Assembly (NCBI GenBank): GCA_050116575.1
Contig: JASFOJ010000005.1
Span: 1 to 64,000, forward strand
Origin: JAKEGK01 sp050116575
GTDB taxonomy: Bacteria > Pseudomonadota > Gammaproteobacteria > SZUA-152
Length of the DNA: 64,000 nt
Reading direction: 5' to 3'
A program made the position numbers and the translations under genes. A model generated the notes under the pieces. The model was given only the letters and a program-made list of their open reading frames with translations. It searched no databases and was not told the origin of the DNA. This document shows positions 1-9,511 of this stretch, in pieces. Numbering within the stretch: position 1 is the stretch's first letter; every line of letters begins with the position of its first letter.

Positions 1-93
1 GTCGGGTTCGGTGTTTTGTTCGCCCCAGGTCATGGTGCCCAGGCAAATCGCGCTGACACGGATATCGGTATGACCAAGTTGGCGATATTCCAC
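1..93 (-). CDS. Aldo/keto reductase, Tas-like (N-terminus only)
   Basis: Reading the minus strand gives 31 codons beginning VEYRQLGHTDIRV and continuing with LGTMTWGEQN, the typical N-terminus of Tas-type NADP-dependent aldo/keto reductases (strand beta-1 and the LGxMTxG loop). The start is taken as GTG at 93-91 because a GGGGGA ribosome-binding stretch sits about six bases upstream. The gene runs off the left edge, so the catalytic Asp/Tyr/Lys/His residues cannot be seen. The substrate is unknown. Confidence 0.75.
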   Translation of the reverse strand, partial: MEYRQLGHTDIRVSAICLGTMTWGEQNTEPD

Positions 94-435
94 AGAATTC
101 CCCCACGTGCTAACGGTTGTTAAGACGGCTATTATCGAAACTGTTGTTTGTTGCAACTTTCGCAACCACAACAGCCTTCACTGTACTGTTGCAACTGCGC
201 AGCGCCCGCCGCGTGCAGCTCACTAATATGATGTTAAACGCGGCTGCTTTGTTGTTATTAAGTATTGAATGGGGCAATGGCAATGCCCATGCCCGATGTT
301 AGACACAATTGTACCTACTTTGTGCCGTGGTTCCAGTTGTTTCATGGGATCTGTCGCGGTGAAGGGCTGCAGATTGGATAATTCGATATGAAAAACCGGA
401 TAATAGGCGCCGCGAGGTTGGGGATATGCACCCGC
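94..435. other. Intergenic region, 342 bp
   Basis: This space lies downstream of the thioesterase gene and upstream of the aldo/keto reductase, both on the minus strand. It must hold the reductase promoter, but I cannot pick a convincing -35/-10 pair. Short open frames here have no ribosome-binding site and no recognisable protein character. No strong terminator hairpin follows the thioesterase; a weak CCGC/GCGG stem overlaps its stop codon. Confidence 0.5.
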
Positions 436-840
436 TTATGGCGGGCTTTCGATGGGCCGGGGGGTGCCATTGTCGTCGACGGCCACATAGGTCAACGTAG
501 CTTCGGTTACCTTGACGCAGATGCTGCGGTCGGGGTAGCGCTCGGCATAAACTTCCACGAAAACCGTTAACGAGGTGGTACCCACTTTCACAACCTTTGC
601 GTAACAACTGATCAGATCGCCCACGTAGACCGGCTTGTGAAACTGAAAGGAATTCACTGCCACGGTTACCGTGCGGCCCCTGGCGCGGCGGCTGGCGGGA
701 ATACTGCCGGCCAGGTCCACCTGCGACATAATCCAGCCGCCGAAAATGTCACCGGCGGCATTGGTATCCATGGGGCGTGCCGGCAGGCGCATGGTAGGAT
801 GCTCCTCGGGTAACGGCACATGATCACTGTCCTGGTTCAT
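436..840 (-). CDS. Acyl-CoA thioesterase, YciA-type hotdog protein
   Basis: This 134-residue single-hotdog protein should hydrolyse acyl-CoA thioesters in the cytoplasm. Residues 27-36 read NAAGDIFGGW, close to the NANGDIFGGW active-site signature of YciA, with Asp31 as the expected catalytic acid and Asn27 conserved. The region 'FHKPVYVGDL' is also typical of the family. The start codon overlaps the stop of the upstream acyl-CoA ligase by four bases (ATGA), so the two are probably translationally coupled. As last gene of the fad operon it may relieve CoA trapping or terminate acyl-CoA flux. Chain-length preference cannot be read from sequence. Confidence 0.88.
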   Translation of the reverse strand: MNQDSDHVPLPEEHPTMRLPARPMDTNAAGDIFGGWIMSQVDLAGSIPASRRARGRTVTVAVNSFQFHKPVYVGDLISCYAKVVKVGTTSLTVFVEVYAERYPDRSICVKVTEATLTYVAVDDNGTPRPIESPP

Positions 841-2660
841 ACCGGTTTGTGTCCTTCATACAGGCGGTCGATGACCGGCTGAAAACGGTGGTGAATTTCC
901 CCGCGTTTGAGTTTCATAGTGGGCGTGATCAATCCATTTTCAATCGTCCAGGGGTCCAGGGTTAATGCCACGCGGCGGATCTGCATGTATCCCGGAAACG
1001 CGCGCATATGGCCGTTTATCCGCTCGATGATGGCATTCATGACGGTGTCGTTTTGCAGCGATGTTTCGTCGGCTTCAATCCCTAATGAGCTGGCGAATTC
1101 AGGCCACAGGTCCGGGTTTAAAACCACGAGGGCGCAAAGAAAGGGGCAATTGTCACCGATTACCATAATCTGGTCGATGAGATTGTCCGTACCCACCGCC
1201 ATTTCGAGATCGGCCGGTGGTGCTTTCTTGCCGTTGGACAACACGATGATTTCCTTCAGGCGGCCGGTAATGTAAATCCGTTTGTTCTCGATGCGGGCCT
1301 TGTCGCCGGTATGCAACCAGCCGTCCTTGTCGATGATGGCCTCGGTGGCTTTCGGATTGTTCCAGTATCCGAGCATGTTACTGGGGCTGCGGGTGAGCAG
1401 TTCTTCGTTGTCGCCAATACAAACCTCAATGCCTTCCAGTGGTTCACCGATACTGGCCGGATCGTTGTTGTCGGGGCGGTTGGCGCCGATTATGGGGCTG
1501 GTTTCAGTCAGGCCGTAGCCCTGGATCAGGTTCAGTCCCAACCCGATAAAGGTCCGGGCCACTTCATTGGACAGGGGAGCGCCGCCGCAAACGGCCAGCC
1601 GCAACCGTCCCCCCAATTTAGCCATGATTTTGTTGGCGACTAATGCCTTCATTAGCGGCCACATCAGGTAAGTGTTTTCGGGGTGCTGGAACCGGTGCCA
1701 GCCCAGTTCTACGGCTTTGTGAAACAGATTGCGGGCAAATTCGGACTTGGTTTCCAACTGGGCGGTAATTTTGCCGTATACCCGTTCATAAATTCGCGGC
1801 ACGGAAACCAGCACCGTGGGTTTTATGGTTAACAGGTCTTCCGCCAGTTCCTGTACCGAACGGGCGAACGCCATGGTTGAGCCGCACATCATGGGGATGT
1901 AGTAACCTACGGTACGTTCGAACATGTGGGACAGCGGCAGGAAGGACAAAAACAGGTCTTCCCGGTAGATGGCAATACGCTGCACGGCGGCGTTGGCGTT
2001 AAACAGGATGTTGCGATGACTGAGCATCACCCCCTTGGGACGTCCCGTGGTGCCCGAGGTGTAGACAATGGTGGCCAGGTCGTCGCGGTTTGCGCGGTAG
2101 GTCTGCAACGGCGGCTGATGGTTTTCGTAGGTTTGCACGGAATTATCCACCCACTCATCGAATTGCATCAGGCGCGCGAAGTTGCCACTGTGTTCGCAAC
2201 GTTGCAGGGTAAGCAGCCGGGTCAGGCCGCCAATTTGGGAGGCGATGCCGGACAGGTTATTCAGGTCCTGCTGGCCTTCAATCAGCAGCGCTTTAACGCC
2301 CGCATCCTGCAGCACATAGGAAACATTGTCGACGCGGTCGTTGGTATACAGCGGTACTACGACCAGGCCCAGGCCCAGTGCGGCCTGTTCGAACTGAATC
2401 CATTGCGGGCAATTGCGTAACATAATCGCCACGCGGTCGCCGGGTTGCAGGCCGTCACCGGCCAGTGCCGCCTGGATTTGGGCGACCCGGTCGGCGGTTT
2501 CCTGCCAGGTAATGTCCTGCCAATCCTGTTTGTCATGATCGTAAAATCGGAATGCGATGTTGTCCGGTGTGCGCCGCGTACGTTCCCGTAACAATCCTCC
2601 CAATGTGCCGATACGTTCGAACTGGATAACATCCGAAGTACTAGAGCTCGTTACTAGCAT
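837..2660 (-). CDS. Long-chain fatty acid-CoA ligase (AMP-forming, FAA1/FadD15-like)
   Basis: This 607-residue member of the ANL adenylate-forming superfamily activates free fatty acids to acyl-CoA with ATP. The P-loop motif YTSGTTGRPKG is at residues 200-210, the A5 motif GYGLTET follows in the middle, and the C-terminal hinge reads TGRLKEII. The protein is longer than classical FadD (about 560) and resembles the 600-residue FAA1-like group. The start overlaps the end of fadJ by 20 bases, and the stop overlaps the thioesterase start, so it is embedded in the beta-oxidation operon. No transmembrane segment is evident. Function is confident; exact chain length is not. Confidence 0.92.
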   Translation of the reverse strand: MLVTSSSTSDVIQFERIGTLGGLLRERTRRTPDNIAFRFYDHDKQDWQDITWQETADRVAQIQAALAGDGLQPGDRVAIMLRNCPQWIQFEQAALGLGLVVVPLYTNDRVDNVSYVLQDAGVKALLIEGQQDLNNLSGIASQIGGLTRLLTLQRCEHSGNFARLMQFDEWVDNSVQTYENHQPPLQTYRANRDDLATIVYTSGTTGRPKGVMLSHRNILFNANAAVQRIAIYREDLFLSFLPLSHMFERTVGYYIPMMCGSTMAFARSVQELAEDLLTIKPTVLVSVPRIYERVYGKITAQLETKSEFARNLFHKAVELGWHRFQHPENTYLMWPLMKALVANKIMAKLGGRLRLAVCGGAPLSNEVARTFIGLGLNLIQGYGLTETSPIIGANRPDNNDPASIGEPLEGIEVCIGDNEELLTRSPSNMLGYWNNPKATEAIIDKDGWLHTGDKARIENKRIYITGRLKEIIVLSNGKKAPPADLEMAVGTDNLIDQIMVIGDNCPFLCALVVLNPDLWPEFASSLGIEADETSLQNDTVMNAIIERINGHMRAFPGYMQIRRVALTLDPWTIENGLITPTMKLKRGEIHHRFQPVIDRLYEGHKPV

Positions 2661-4722
2661 ATTCTCGATCTCTTACTACGCTCAATTGCGGTTCCTTGCC
2701 GGGTTTCCAACCTGCGTCGGGTTTGAAACGTTGGCCATGTTTTTCTTCTAATTCAACCAGTTTGCGGTGTAGTGTATCAGTACCCTGTTGATCTATATAG
2801 TGCATCGGCCCGCCGCGGAACGGCGCAAAACCGGTACCAAAGATAATGCCGGCATCCAGCAGGTCCTTGTCGGCAACCACGCCTTCGCGCAGGCAGGCGA
2901 TGGCTTCGTTGACAAAACGCAACATTAACCGGTCCTGGATATCGGAAGGCCGGAAGTCCGACTTGCCGGCCTTGGCGTCGGTGGGCTTGCCCTTTTTGTA
3001 ATGATAGAAACCACGGTTGGTTTTTTTACCCAGGTGTCCTTCATGGACCAGTGTTTTCAGCCGCTGTGGGACTTCCATGTGGGTGGTGGCCGACAGGTTT
3101 TCAGCCACCGACAGGCAAATATCCAGACCCACGGTATCGGCCAGGGCAATGGGTCCCATGGGCATGCCAAAGCCTGTTGCTGTCGTATCGATGACCGGTG
3201 CCTTGATGCCTTCCGATTCCAGGATCACCGCTTCCACCAGGTAGGGCATTAATACCCGGTTGACCAGGAAGCCCGGTGAACTTTTCACGGGTAACGGCAG
3301 GCGGCTGATATGGCGGGTAAAGGCGGCGGCTTTGTCCAGCACGTCCTGGCGCGTGTTGTCGGCACTGACAATTTCCACCAGTTGCATCATAGCCACGGGA
3401 TTAAAAAAGTGGATGCCCACCAGGCGGCCGGGATCCTGCAGCGCTTCGCCCAGTTGTTCCAGGGGAATGCTGGAGGTATTGGTGGCCAGCAAAGCATCGG
3501 GTTTGATCACCGGTTCAATCTCGCGGTACAAGGATTGTTTGGCTTCCTTGTCTTCAAAAATGGCCTCGATAATGACATCGGCGTGGGGAATGCCCAGGCC
3601 GTCCATGTCGGGAACCAACCGGTCCATGGCGGCTTGTACCAGCAAACGGTTTTTGAGTTTCTTTTGATAGAGCTTGTTGGCGTTTTTAAATACACGGGCG
3701 ATATTCTTTTCCTGCCGGTCCTGGATGGTGACCTGGAATCCCTGCAGGGCGCACCACGCGGCAATGTCACCGCCCATAACGCCGGCGCCGATGACGTGAA
3801 TACGCTGCGGCGTAAACAGTTTTTTGTCCCCCAGCGACTTCAGGCGGTCCTGCAGAAAGAAAACCCGTATCAGGTTTTGCGCGGTATCGCCCACCACCAG
3901 CTTGGACAGGGATGTTTCCTCGCCCTTGAGCATTTTGTCGCGGTTGCCGGCGTGTTTTTCCCACAGCTCAATAAGGGCGTAAGGCGCGGGGTAGTGTTGC
4001 TTGGGTGCCTTTTTGGCAACCTGGTTGCGGAAGACTTTCGCCAGCAACGGCCGCGCAAGCGCGTGGTTGGTGAGTTTCTTCCAGCCTTTGAGTTTGTGGC
4101 GCGGCGGTTTGTTGTTAATGACATCGGCTGCGGCCTTGCGCAGGTGACGTTCGGCCACCGTGTAGTCGATCATGCCCATCTTTTTCGCCGACCGGGCGCT
4201 GACCGCGCGGCCGGTTAACATGATATCCATGGCCGCCGGTGCGCCGATCAACAACGGCAGGCGCATGGCACCGCCGAACCCGGGGTGAATGCCCAGCTTG
4301 ATTTCCGGCAGGCCGATTTTTGTCGACGGATCATCGAGGGCGATGCGGTATCGGCAGGCCAATGCCAGCTCGTAGCCGCCGCCCATGCAGAAGCCGTGAA
4401 TAAGGCAAACCGTGGGAAAGCGCAGCTTTTCAATGCGGTTGAAGATACTTTGTCCGTGACGGATAAATTCAGCGGCCTGTTCAGTGTTCTGCGCCGAGGC
4501 GATCACCTTGATATCGGCACCGGCAATAAATCCGTTCTTTTTGTCGGAAAGGATGACCAGGCCCTTCGGAGTATCGCCTTCCAGTTCGGTGATGATCTCG
4601 TCCAGCTCGTTGAGCATGTCCTGCGACAGCGAGTTGGTAGATTCCCCGGCTTTGTCCGCGTGCAACCAGGCGATAGCGTCAGCGTCGGTTTCCAGGTGCC
4701 AGTGTTGGTATTGTTTGCTCAT
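2641..4722 (-). CDS. fadJ: Fatty acid oxidation complex alpha subunit (enoyl-CoA hydratase / 3-hydroxyacyl-CoA dehydrogenase)
   Basis: This bifunctional 693-residue protein carries out the second and third steps of beta-oxidation. The N-terminal crotonase domain spans about 1-200; its two catalytic glutamates are visible as Glu118 in GGGYELA and Glu140 in GLPEIKLG. The NAD-binding dehydrogenase domain begins near 307 with IGAGVMGG (312-317 is GxGxxG), and the catalytic histidine is His438 in HFFNPV. The C-terminal dehydrogenase domain completes it. Length and the partner gene arrangement (thiolase immediately upstream) match FadJ/FadI more than FadB/FadA. A CGGAG ribosome-binding site precedes the ATG, and only four bases separate it from the thiolase stop. 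Confidence 0.94.
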   Translation of the reverse strand: MSKQYQHWHLETDADAIAWLHADKAGESTNSLSQDMLNELDEIITELEGDTPKGLVILSDKKNGFIAGADIKVIASAQNTEQAAEFIRHGQSIFNRIEKLRFPTVCLIHGFCMGGGYELALACRYRIALDDPSTKIGLPEIKLGIHPGFGGAMRLPLLIGAPAAMDIMLTGRAVSARSAKKMGMIDYTVAERHLRKAAADVINNKPPRHKLKGWKKLTNHALARPLLAKVFRNQVAKKAPKQHYPAPYALIELWEKHAGNRDKMLKGEETSLSKLVVGDTAQNLIRVFFLQDRLKSLGDKKLFTPQRIHVIGAGVMGGDIAAWCALQGFQVTIQDRQEKNIARVFKNANKLYQKKLKNRLLVQAAMDRLVPDMDGLGIPHADVIIEAIFEDKEAKQSLYREIEPVIKPDALLATNTSSIPLEQLGEALQDPGRLVGIHFFNPVAMMQLVEIVSADNTRQDVLDKAAAFTRHISRLPLPVKSSPGFLVNRVLMPYLVEAVILESEGIKAPVIDTTATGFGMPMGPIALADTVGLDICLSVAENLSATTHMEVPQRLKTLVHEGHLGKKTNRGFYHYKKGKPTDAKAGKSDFRPSDIQDRLMLRFVNEAIACLREGVVADKDLLDAGIIFGTGFAPFRGGPMHYIDQQGTDTLHRKLVELEEKHGQRFKPDAGWKPGKEPQLSVVRDREYASNEL

Positions 4723-4726
4723 AAAT

Positions 4727-6043
4727 TCACTCCGTGGCGGTTTCGGTTTCGCGTTCCACTAGCATGGCACCACCCTGGCCTCCCCCGATACACAGGCTGG
4801 CGATGCCCCGTTTGGCATCGTTGCGTTTGAGCACGTGTAATAAATGCAATACGATACGCGCGCCGCTGGCGCCCACGGGATGACCCAGGCTGATACCACC
4901 ACCATCGACGTTGAGCTTGTCCTGGTTCAATTCACCAATAGCGCCGCGGCTTTTTAATTCTTCGCGGCAGAACTTGCTGTCTTTCCAGGCTTCGATATTA
5001 GCGAGGATTTGCGCGGCAAATGCCTCGTTAATTTCCCAGTAATCCACGTCGTCAAGCTTGAACTTGTGACGTTTTAAAATCGGGGTCATCGCATAGACCG
5101 GTCCCAGTCCCATTTGCGCCGGGTCCAGTCCCGCCCACTCACTGTCGATAATTTTGCCCATTACCGGCAGGTCGTATTTTTCCACCATGGTTTCGTTGGT
5201 GAGGATTAGCCAGGCGCAGCCGTCGGTCACCTGAGCACTGTTGCCGGCGGTGACGTTGCCGAAGGGTTTGTCGAACACCGGTTTGAGCTTGCCGAGCTTT
5301 TCAACGTCAGTGTCACGGCGCAGCCCGTCATCCTCCATATAGAAGTTGCCATTGGTGTCATACAAGGTTTCGATTTCCTTGAGCTGGCCATGGTCAAGGG
5401 CATTGGCCAGCCGCTGGTGACTGCGAGTGGCGTAGGCGTCCATCATTTCACGGTTAATGCCAAAGCGGTGAGCCAGTATTTCCGCGGTCTGGCCCATGGA
5501 CAAGCCAACCACCGGGTCGGTTAATCCCCGCAGTAACCCAATGACCGGTTTAAGATGCGCGGGACGTAACTGGCCCAGGGTTTTTATACGAGCGCCAACG
5601 GTCTTTGCCCGCATCCATTGTGACAGCCAGGCCACCATGGAATTGGCGAGCAATACCGGCGCATGGCTCATGGCTTCCACGCCACCGGCCAATACCAGGC
5701 TGGAGCGGCCCATGGCAATATTCTGTGCGGCGCTGTCCAGTGCCTGCAGTCCGGAAGCGCAGTTGCGCTGCACCGTCCAGGCAGGCACGTGTTCACTGCA
5801 CCCCAGGCGCAACGCGGCAACCCGGGCGATATTGGCTTCGTCCGGACCGGGCATGACGCAACCCAGCACCACTTCATCGATGGCCGAGATCTCGAAGGGC
5901 TGGCGGGCCAGTAACGGCCTGGCGGTCATCACCGCCAGGTTGGCGGCAGTAAATGGTCCGGGTGCACCTTTGGCTTTTAAAAACGGGGAACGACTACCGT
6001 CAACGACAAACACTTCATGGAGGGTTTTTCGTTTCTGGGTCAT
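4727..6043 (-). CDS. fadI: Acetyl-CoA C-acyltransferase (3-ketoacyl-CoA thiolase)
   Basis: This thiolase cleaves 3-ketoacyl-CoA to acetyl-CoA and a shortened acyl-CoA. The nucleophilic cysteine is Cys95 in QRNCASGLQ, the active-site histidine is His388 in SLGHPVGASG, and the second cysteine is Cys418 in CIGGGQGG. At 438 residues it matches the longer FadI class rather than FadA (about 387). The ATG directly follows the fadE stop codon, and AAGGAG sits nine bases upstream inside the fadE end, indicating coupled translation. It should form the trifunctional complex with the FadJ-type protein encoded next. Confidence 0.93.
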   Translation of the reverse strand: MTQKRKTLHEVFVVDGSRSPFLKAKGAPGPFTAANLAVMTARPLLARQPFEISAIDEVVLGCVMPGPDEANIARVAALRLGCSEHVPAWTVQRNCASGLQALDSAAQNIAMGRSSLVLAGGVEAMSHAPVLLANSMVAWLSQWMRAKTVGARIKTLGQLRPAHLKPVIGLLRGLTDPVVGLSMGQTAEILAHRFGINREMMDAYATRSHQRLANALDHGQLKEIETLYDTNGNFYMEDDGLRRDTDVEKLGKLKPVFDKPFGNVTAGNSAQVTDGCAWLILTNETMVEKYDLPVMGKIIDSEWAGLDPAQMGLGPVYAMTPILKRHKFKLDDVDYWEINEAFAAQILANIEAWKDSKFCREELKSRGAIGELNQDKLNVDGGGISLGHPVGASGARIVLHLLHVLKRNDAKRGIASLCIGGGQGGAMLVERETETATE

Positions 6044-8521
6044 TTAGGCATACTCCTTTGCTCGATAGGCTTGCGCCTGCTGAGCCAGTTCTGCGGGTTC
6101 AAAATCATCCACGGTTAACGCTTCACGTTGTGCCTGGTCGGCTTTGCGTAGCAGCTCCGCATCCTGTTCGTCGATCAATGCGGCCTGTAGCGCCTGGTCG
6201 ATTTGTTGCGCGCGCTGGTAGGCGGTCACGTGGCCGGTTTGCAGCGCGGCGCGAAGTTTTTTCTCGGCGGCGTCGGCAGCAATAACACATTCCATGGCAT
6301 ATTCCAAACGGCCAACGGGTTCGGTGGTTTTACTTTGATCATCCGCGGGTAAAAACATGCCATGGGTCAATCGCTCTCGGGCCACGGTGTGTTGCAACAT
6401 CAGGCGGGTGACTTTCTGGTCCAATACATCACCGGGTCCGGAAAATTGCTTGCCCAACGGAAACACCAGGCGTCGCAGAATCCAGGCCACGGGACGGTTG
6501 GGAAAGTTTAATAAAAACCGGTCGAGGCTTTGTTGCATGGTCCGCAACGAATGTTCACACCACCACCGAAGCAAGGGTAAATCCTCTGCGTGCTGCCCCT
6601 GGTCGTAGTACTGTTTCAACACCGCCGATGACAGATACAAGTGGCTTAATATGTCGGCCAGCCGGCCCGACAGTTTTTCCTTGCGTTTTAGATCGCCGCC
6701 CAGGGTCAGCATGGCCATATCGCTGACGAAGGCAAAGGCCGAGGAAAAACGCGTCAGTTGCCGATAATAGCCGGCGCTGCCGTCGGAGACCGGTGAGCGT
6801 ACCAGGCGTGCCCCGGTCAGTCCCAGCCACAAACTGCGCAGGGCGTTGCTCAAAGTGAAGCCCACGTGGGCGAAAAACGCGTCGTCGAAATCCCGCGATG
6901 CCTGTTCGTCATCGGTATTGTGGGCGGCTTCCATCTCCTTCAGTACGTGGGGATGACAGCGAATGGCGCCCTGGCCGAAGATGATCATACTGCGGGTGAG
7001 AATATTGGCGCCTTCCACGGTGATACTGATAGGGATAGACTGGTAGATACGTCCCAGCACATTGCGCGGGCCCAGGCAGATTCCGCTGCCGCCATGAATG
7101 TCCATGGCGTCATTGACCACCGAGCGCATGGACTCGGTGAGGTTATACTTGACGATAGCGGAAATCACCGACGGGCTTTCGCCGTTGTCGATGGCCGATG
7201 CGGTCAGGGTGCGGGCGGCATCCATCATGTACGCTGTGCCCCCGATTCTTGCCAGCGCTTCCTCCACGCCCTCGAACCGGCCAATGGGGGTTTTAAATTG
7301 TTTGCGCACCCGGGCATAGGCACTGGTGAGCCGGCTCACCAGTTTGCCGGCGCCGGTACTCAACGCGGGCAGGGAAATAGAGCGTCCGGCGGCCAGGCAT
7401 TCCATTAACATGCGCCAGCCCTGGCCGGCGCGCTCGCGGCCACCGATGATCCAGTCGATGGGAATGAACACGTCCTTGCCCCAATTGGGTCCGTTCTGGA
7501 ACGCACTGTTTAACGGAAAATGCCGGTTGCCGATTTCAACGCCCGGCGTGTCGGTGGGGATCAGGGCGCAGGTAATACCCAGTTCTTCCTTATCACCCAA
7601 TAAATGGTCGGGGTCGTAGAGTTTGAACGCCAGTCCCAGCACCGTGGCAATGGGCCCCAGGGTGATATAACGCTTTTCCCAGTTAAGGCGAATACCCAGT
7701 ACATCCTGTTCGCCGTTGAATTCCCCTTTGCATACGATACCGGTATCGGTCATGGCGGCGGCATCACTGCCGGCCTCCGGCGAGGTCAGGGCGAAGCAGG
7801 GTATTTCGATGCCTCTGGCCAGGCGTTGCAGGTAATGATCTTTCTGTTCTTCGGTGCCGTAGCGCAGCAACAGTTCCGCCGGGCCCAGGGAATTGGGTAC
7901 CATAATAGTGACGGCGGCGGTAATGGAACGGCCCGCCACTTTCATCACCACCGTGGAATGAGCCAGCGCTGAAAACTCCAGACCGCCGTAGCGCTTGGGG
8001 ATGATCATGGCGAAAAAGCCCTTGTCCTTCAGGAATTGCCACACTTGCTCGGGCAGGTCGTGGTCGTGGTGGGTGATCTGCCAGTCATCCAGCATACGGC
8101 AAAGTTCGTTTACCGGACCGTCAATAAATGCCTGTTCGTCTTCGCTTAAGTGCGAAATGTGAGTATTGAGCAACCGGGACCATCTCGGTTTACCGCTGAA
8201 CAGTTCGCCATCCCACCATACGCTGCCGGCATCCAGCGCCTCGCGCTCGGTTTGCGACATGGTGGGTAAAATTTTGCGGAACATTGCCAGTGCCCGGTCG
8301 CTGATCAGCCGGCGTCGCCAGGTTTTAACATTGAGGGGAATGGCAATGGCAAGAAACACGATCCATGCGATTCCCTGGATAAAGGGCGGCGATCCGGCGA
8401 ATTCCTGCCAGAACAGGACGTAGATGGCAACGATAATGGTGGCGGGCAGCAGTGAGATCCTGAAATAAAACAGTGATCCCATTGTTGCAATGAATAACAA
8501 TAACCAGAAGCTGGTAGCCAT
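6044..8521 (-). CDS. fadE: Acyl-CoA dehydrogenase, FadE-type
   Basis: This 825-residue FAD enzyme catalyses the first oxidation of beta-oxidation, acyl-CoA to trans-2-enoyl-CoA. The length and the hydrophobic N-terminus (predicted membrane segments around residues 4-21, 25-41 and 48-65) match E. coli FadE, a membrane-associated form much larger than ordinary acyl-CoA dehydrogenases. The central dehydrogenase core contains LTSPEAGSDAAAM and the conserved DIHGGSGICLG segment; a DUF1974-like C-terminal domain completes it. It lies 24 bases after the YiiX-like gene and abuts the thiolase. Electrons presumably pass to ETF, which is not encoded in this window. Confidence 0.94.
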   Translation of the reverse strand: MATSFWLLLFIATMGSLFYFRISLLPATIIVAIYVLFWQEFAGSPPFIQGIAWIVFLAIAIPLNVKTWRRRLISDRALAMFRKILPTMSQTEREALDAGSVWWDGELFSGKPRWSRLLNTHISHLSEDEQAFIDGPVNELCRMLDDWQITHHDHDLPEQVWQFLKDKGFFAMIIPKRYGGLEFSALAHSTVVMKVAGRSITAAVTIMVPNSLGPAELLLRYGTEEQKDHYLQRLARGIEIPCFALTSPEAGSDAAAMTDTGIVCKGEFNGEQDVLGIRLNWEKRYITLGPIATVLGLAFKLYDPDHLLGDKEELGITCALIPTDTPGVEIGNRHFPLNSAFQNGPNWGKDVFIPIDWIIGGRERAGQGWRMLMECLAAGRSISLPALSTGAGKLVSRLTSAYARVRKQFKTPIGRFEGVEEALARIGGTAYMMDAARTLTASAIDNGESPSVISAIVKYNLTESMRSVVNDAMDIHGGSGICLGPRNVLGRIYQSIPISITVEGANILTRSMIIFGQGAIRCHPHVLKEMEAAHNTDDEQASRDFDDAFFAHVGFTLSNALRSLWLGLTGARLVRSPVSDGSAGYYRQLTRFSSAFAFVSDMAMLTLGGDLKRKEKLSGRLADILSHLYLSSAVLKQYYDQGQHAEDLPLLRWWCEHSLRTMQQSLDRFLLNFPNRPVAWILRRLVFPLGKQFSGPGDVLDQKVTRLMLQHTVARERLTHGMFLPADDQSKTTEPVGRLEYAMECVIAADAAEKKLRAALQTGHVTAYQRAQQIDQALQAALIDEQDAELLRKADQAQREALTVDDFEPAELAQQAQAYRAKEYA

Positions 8522-8545
8522 AGTATTTGCCTTTAATGTGACTGG

Positions 8546-9511
8546 TTAAGCTTTGCCGGCGCGGGGTTGATCCGGTTCCGGTTCGATTTCCGCATCGACA
8601 ATTTCGTCATTATCCGATGTTTCAGTTACTGAAACACTAGATGATGATTTCACTAACTGTTGCGCCAGGGGTTCGGCTCCGCTGATATCCGCATCGGGAA
8701 CCGGAATAAAGCAGTCATGCTCGTCATTGCAAATCACGCCATCCTGATCCCAGGGCAGCTGCCGGTAAACGGCCAGGTCATTGAGGCCCAGCAATGGGTA
8801 CTTGATGATTTCGAAATAGGGGGAATAGTCAAAATCACGGGGCGTATATAGCCGCGTGTTGCGTTTGAACAGGCGTAAGCCGTTTTGGGTTTTGTGCACC
8901 ACGGGCAGAATGGGAAAATGCACGGAACTGAACGCATTGGCGATCATGGTGGAGCAGACCGTTCTGGTTGACTGGCCGGCGTTGTGTTCAAACAGGCTGG
9001 AACGCCAGCGGCGTGGTATAAAACCGTACGGTAACAGGAAACGGCCCAGGTCCAGCAGTTGCCGGACATCGTATTCCCGGCCCAGGTGTTTAATGGAGTG
9101 GGCAATAACCTGTTGCGCATCCTGGGGCGAGAGCCCGGTGGGCCGGCAGATGCGCAAATGGTCGTTAGCGTATTTATTAAGTGGTGCGATAATAGTGCCC
9201 TCGCCCAGCAACGGCTCAATGATGAGTTGATCTTCGGGGTCGCCGTCGTATAACCAGCTGACGTGTTCCCGCACGTTGGGGTCGGCAATATCCACCTGAC
9301 GACCGATATAAAGTGCCGAGTGGGTCCAGACGCTTTGAGTGATGGTTTTGATGACATCGCTGACCCTCGACCGACCTTCGACCAGTAGAACGTCGCAGGG
9401 GCGGATCTCGAAACTCAGACGTTCAAAATCACACGGCGGGACACTGGTTGCGTTGCCTTCGTACGTCAACCAGTTGATCATCTTATCAGCTAACCATTTG
9501 AATGGTTTCAT
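8546..9511 (-). CDS. YiiX/YebB-like NlpC/P60-superfamily (LRAT-like permuted papain fold) hydrolase
   Basis: This 321-residue protein shows the two blocks expected of circularly permuted papain-like enzymes. His64 lies in VWTHSALYIGR, after a strand ending in GDVLL-like CDVLLVEG, and Cys186 in RTVCSTMIANAF. Relatives (YiiX, YebB, LRAT) act on amide or acyl-ester bonds, including lipid acyl chains. There is no clear signal peptide; the N-terminus is amphipathic, and the C-terminal 40 residues are acidic and probably disordered. It is the first gene of the beta-oxidation operon, 24 bases from fadE, which suggests a role in lipid turnover or supply of fatty acids. That function is inference. The start ATG is chosen by fit to the family; no strong ribosome-binding site is seen. 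Confidence 0.75.
   Translation of the reverse strand: MKPFKWLADKMINWLTYEGNATSVPPCDFERLSFEIRPCDVLLVEGRSRVSDVIKTITQSVWTHSALYIGRQVDIADPNVREHVSWLYDGDPEDQLIIEPLLGEGTIIAPLNKYANDHLRICRPTGLSPQDAQQVIAHSIKHLGREYDVRQLLDLGRFLLPYGFIPRRWRSSLFEHNAGQSTRTVCSTMIANAFSSVHFPILPVVHKTQNGLRLFKRNTRLYTPRDFDYSPYFEIIKYPLLGLNDLAVYRQLPWDQDGVICNDEHDCFIPVPDADISGAEPLAQQLVKSSSSVSVTETSDNDEIVDAEIEPEPDQPRAGKA

Noticed and set aside
117..302. 61-codon plus-strand frame with hydrophobic start
   Set aside because: It starts with TTG, has no ribosome-binding site and no family resemblance, and lies in an intergenic space between minus-strand genes.
1120..1150. ACGAGGGCGCAAAGAAAGG, similar to the intergenic repeat arms
   Set aside because: It lies within the acyl-CoA ligase coding sequence, has no inverted partner and is explained by codons.
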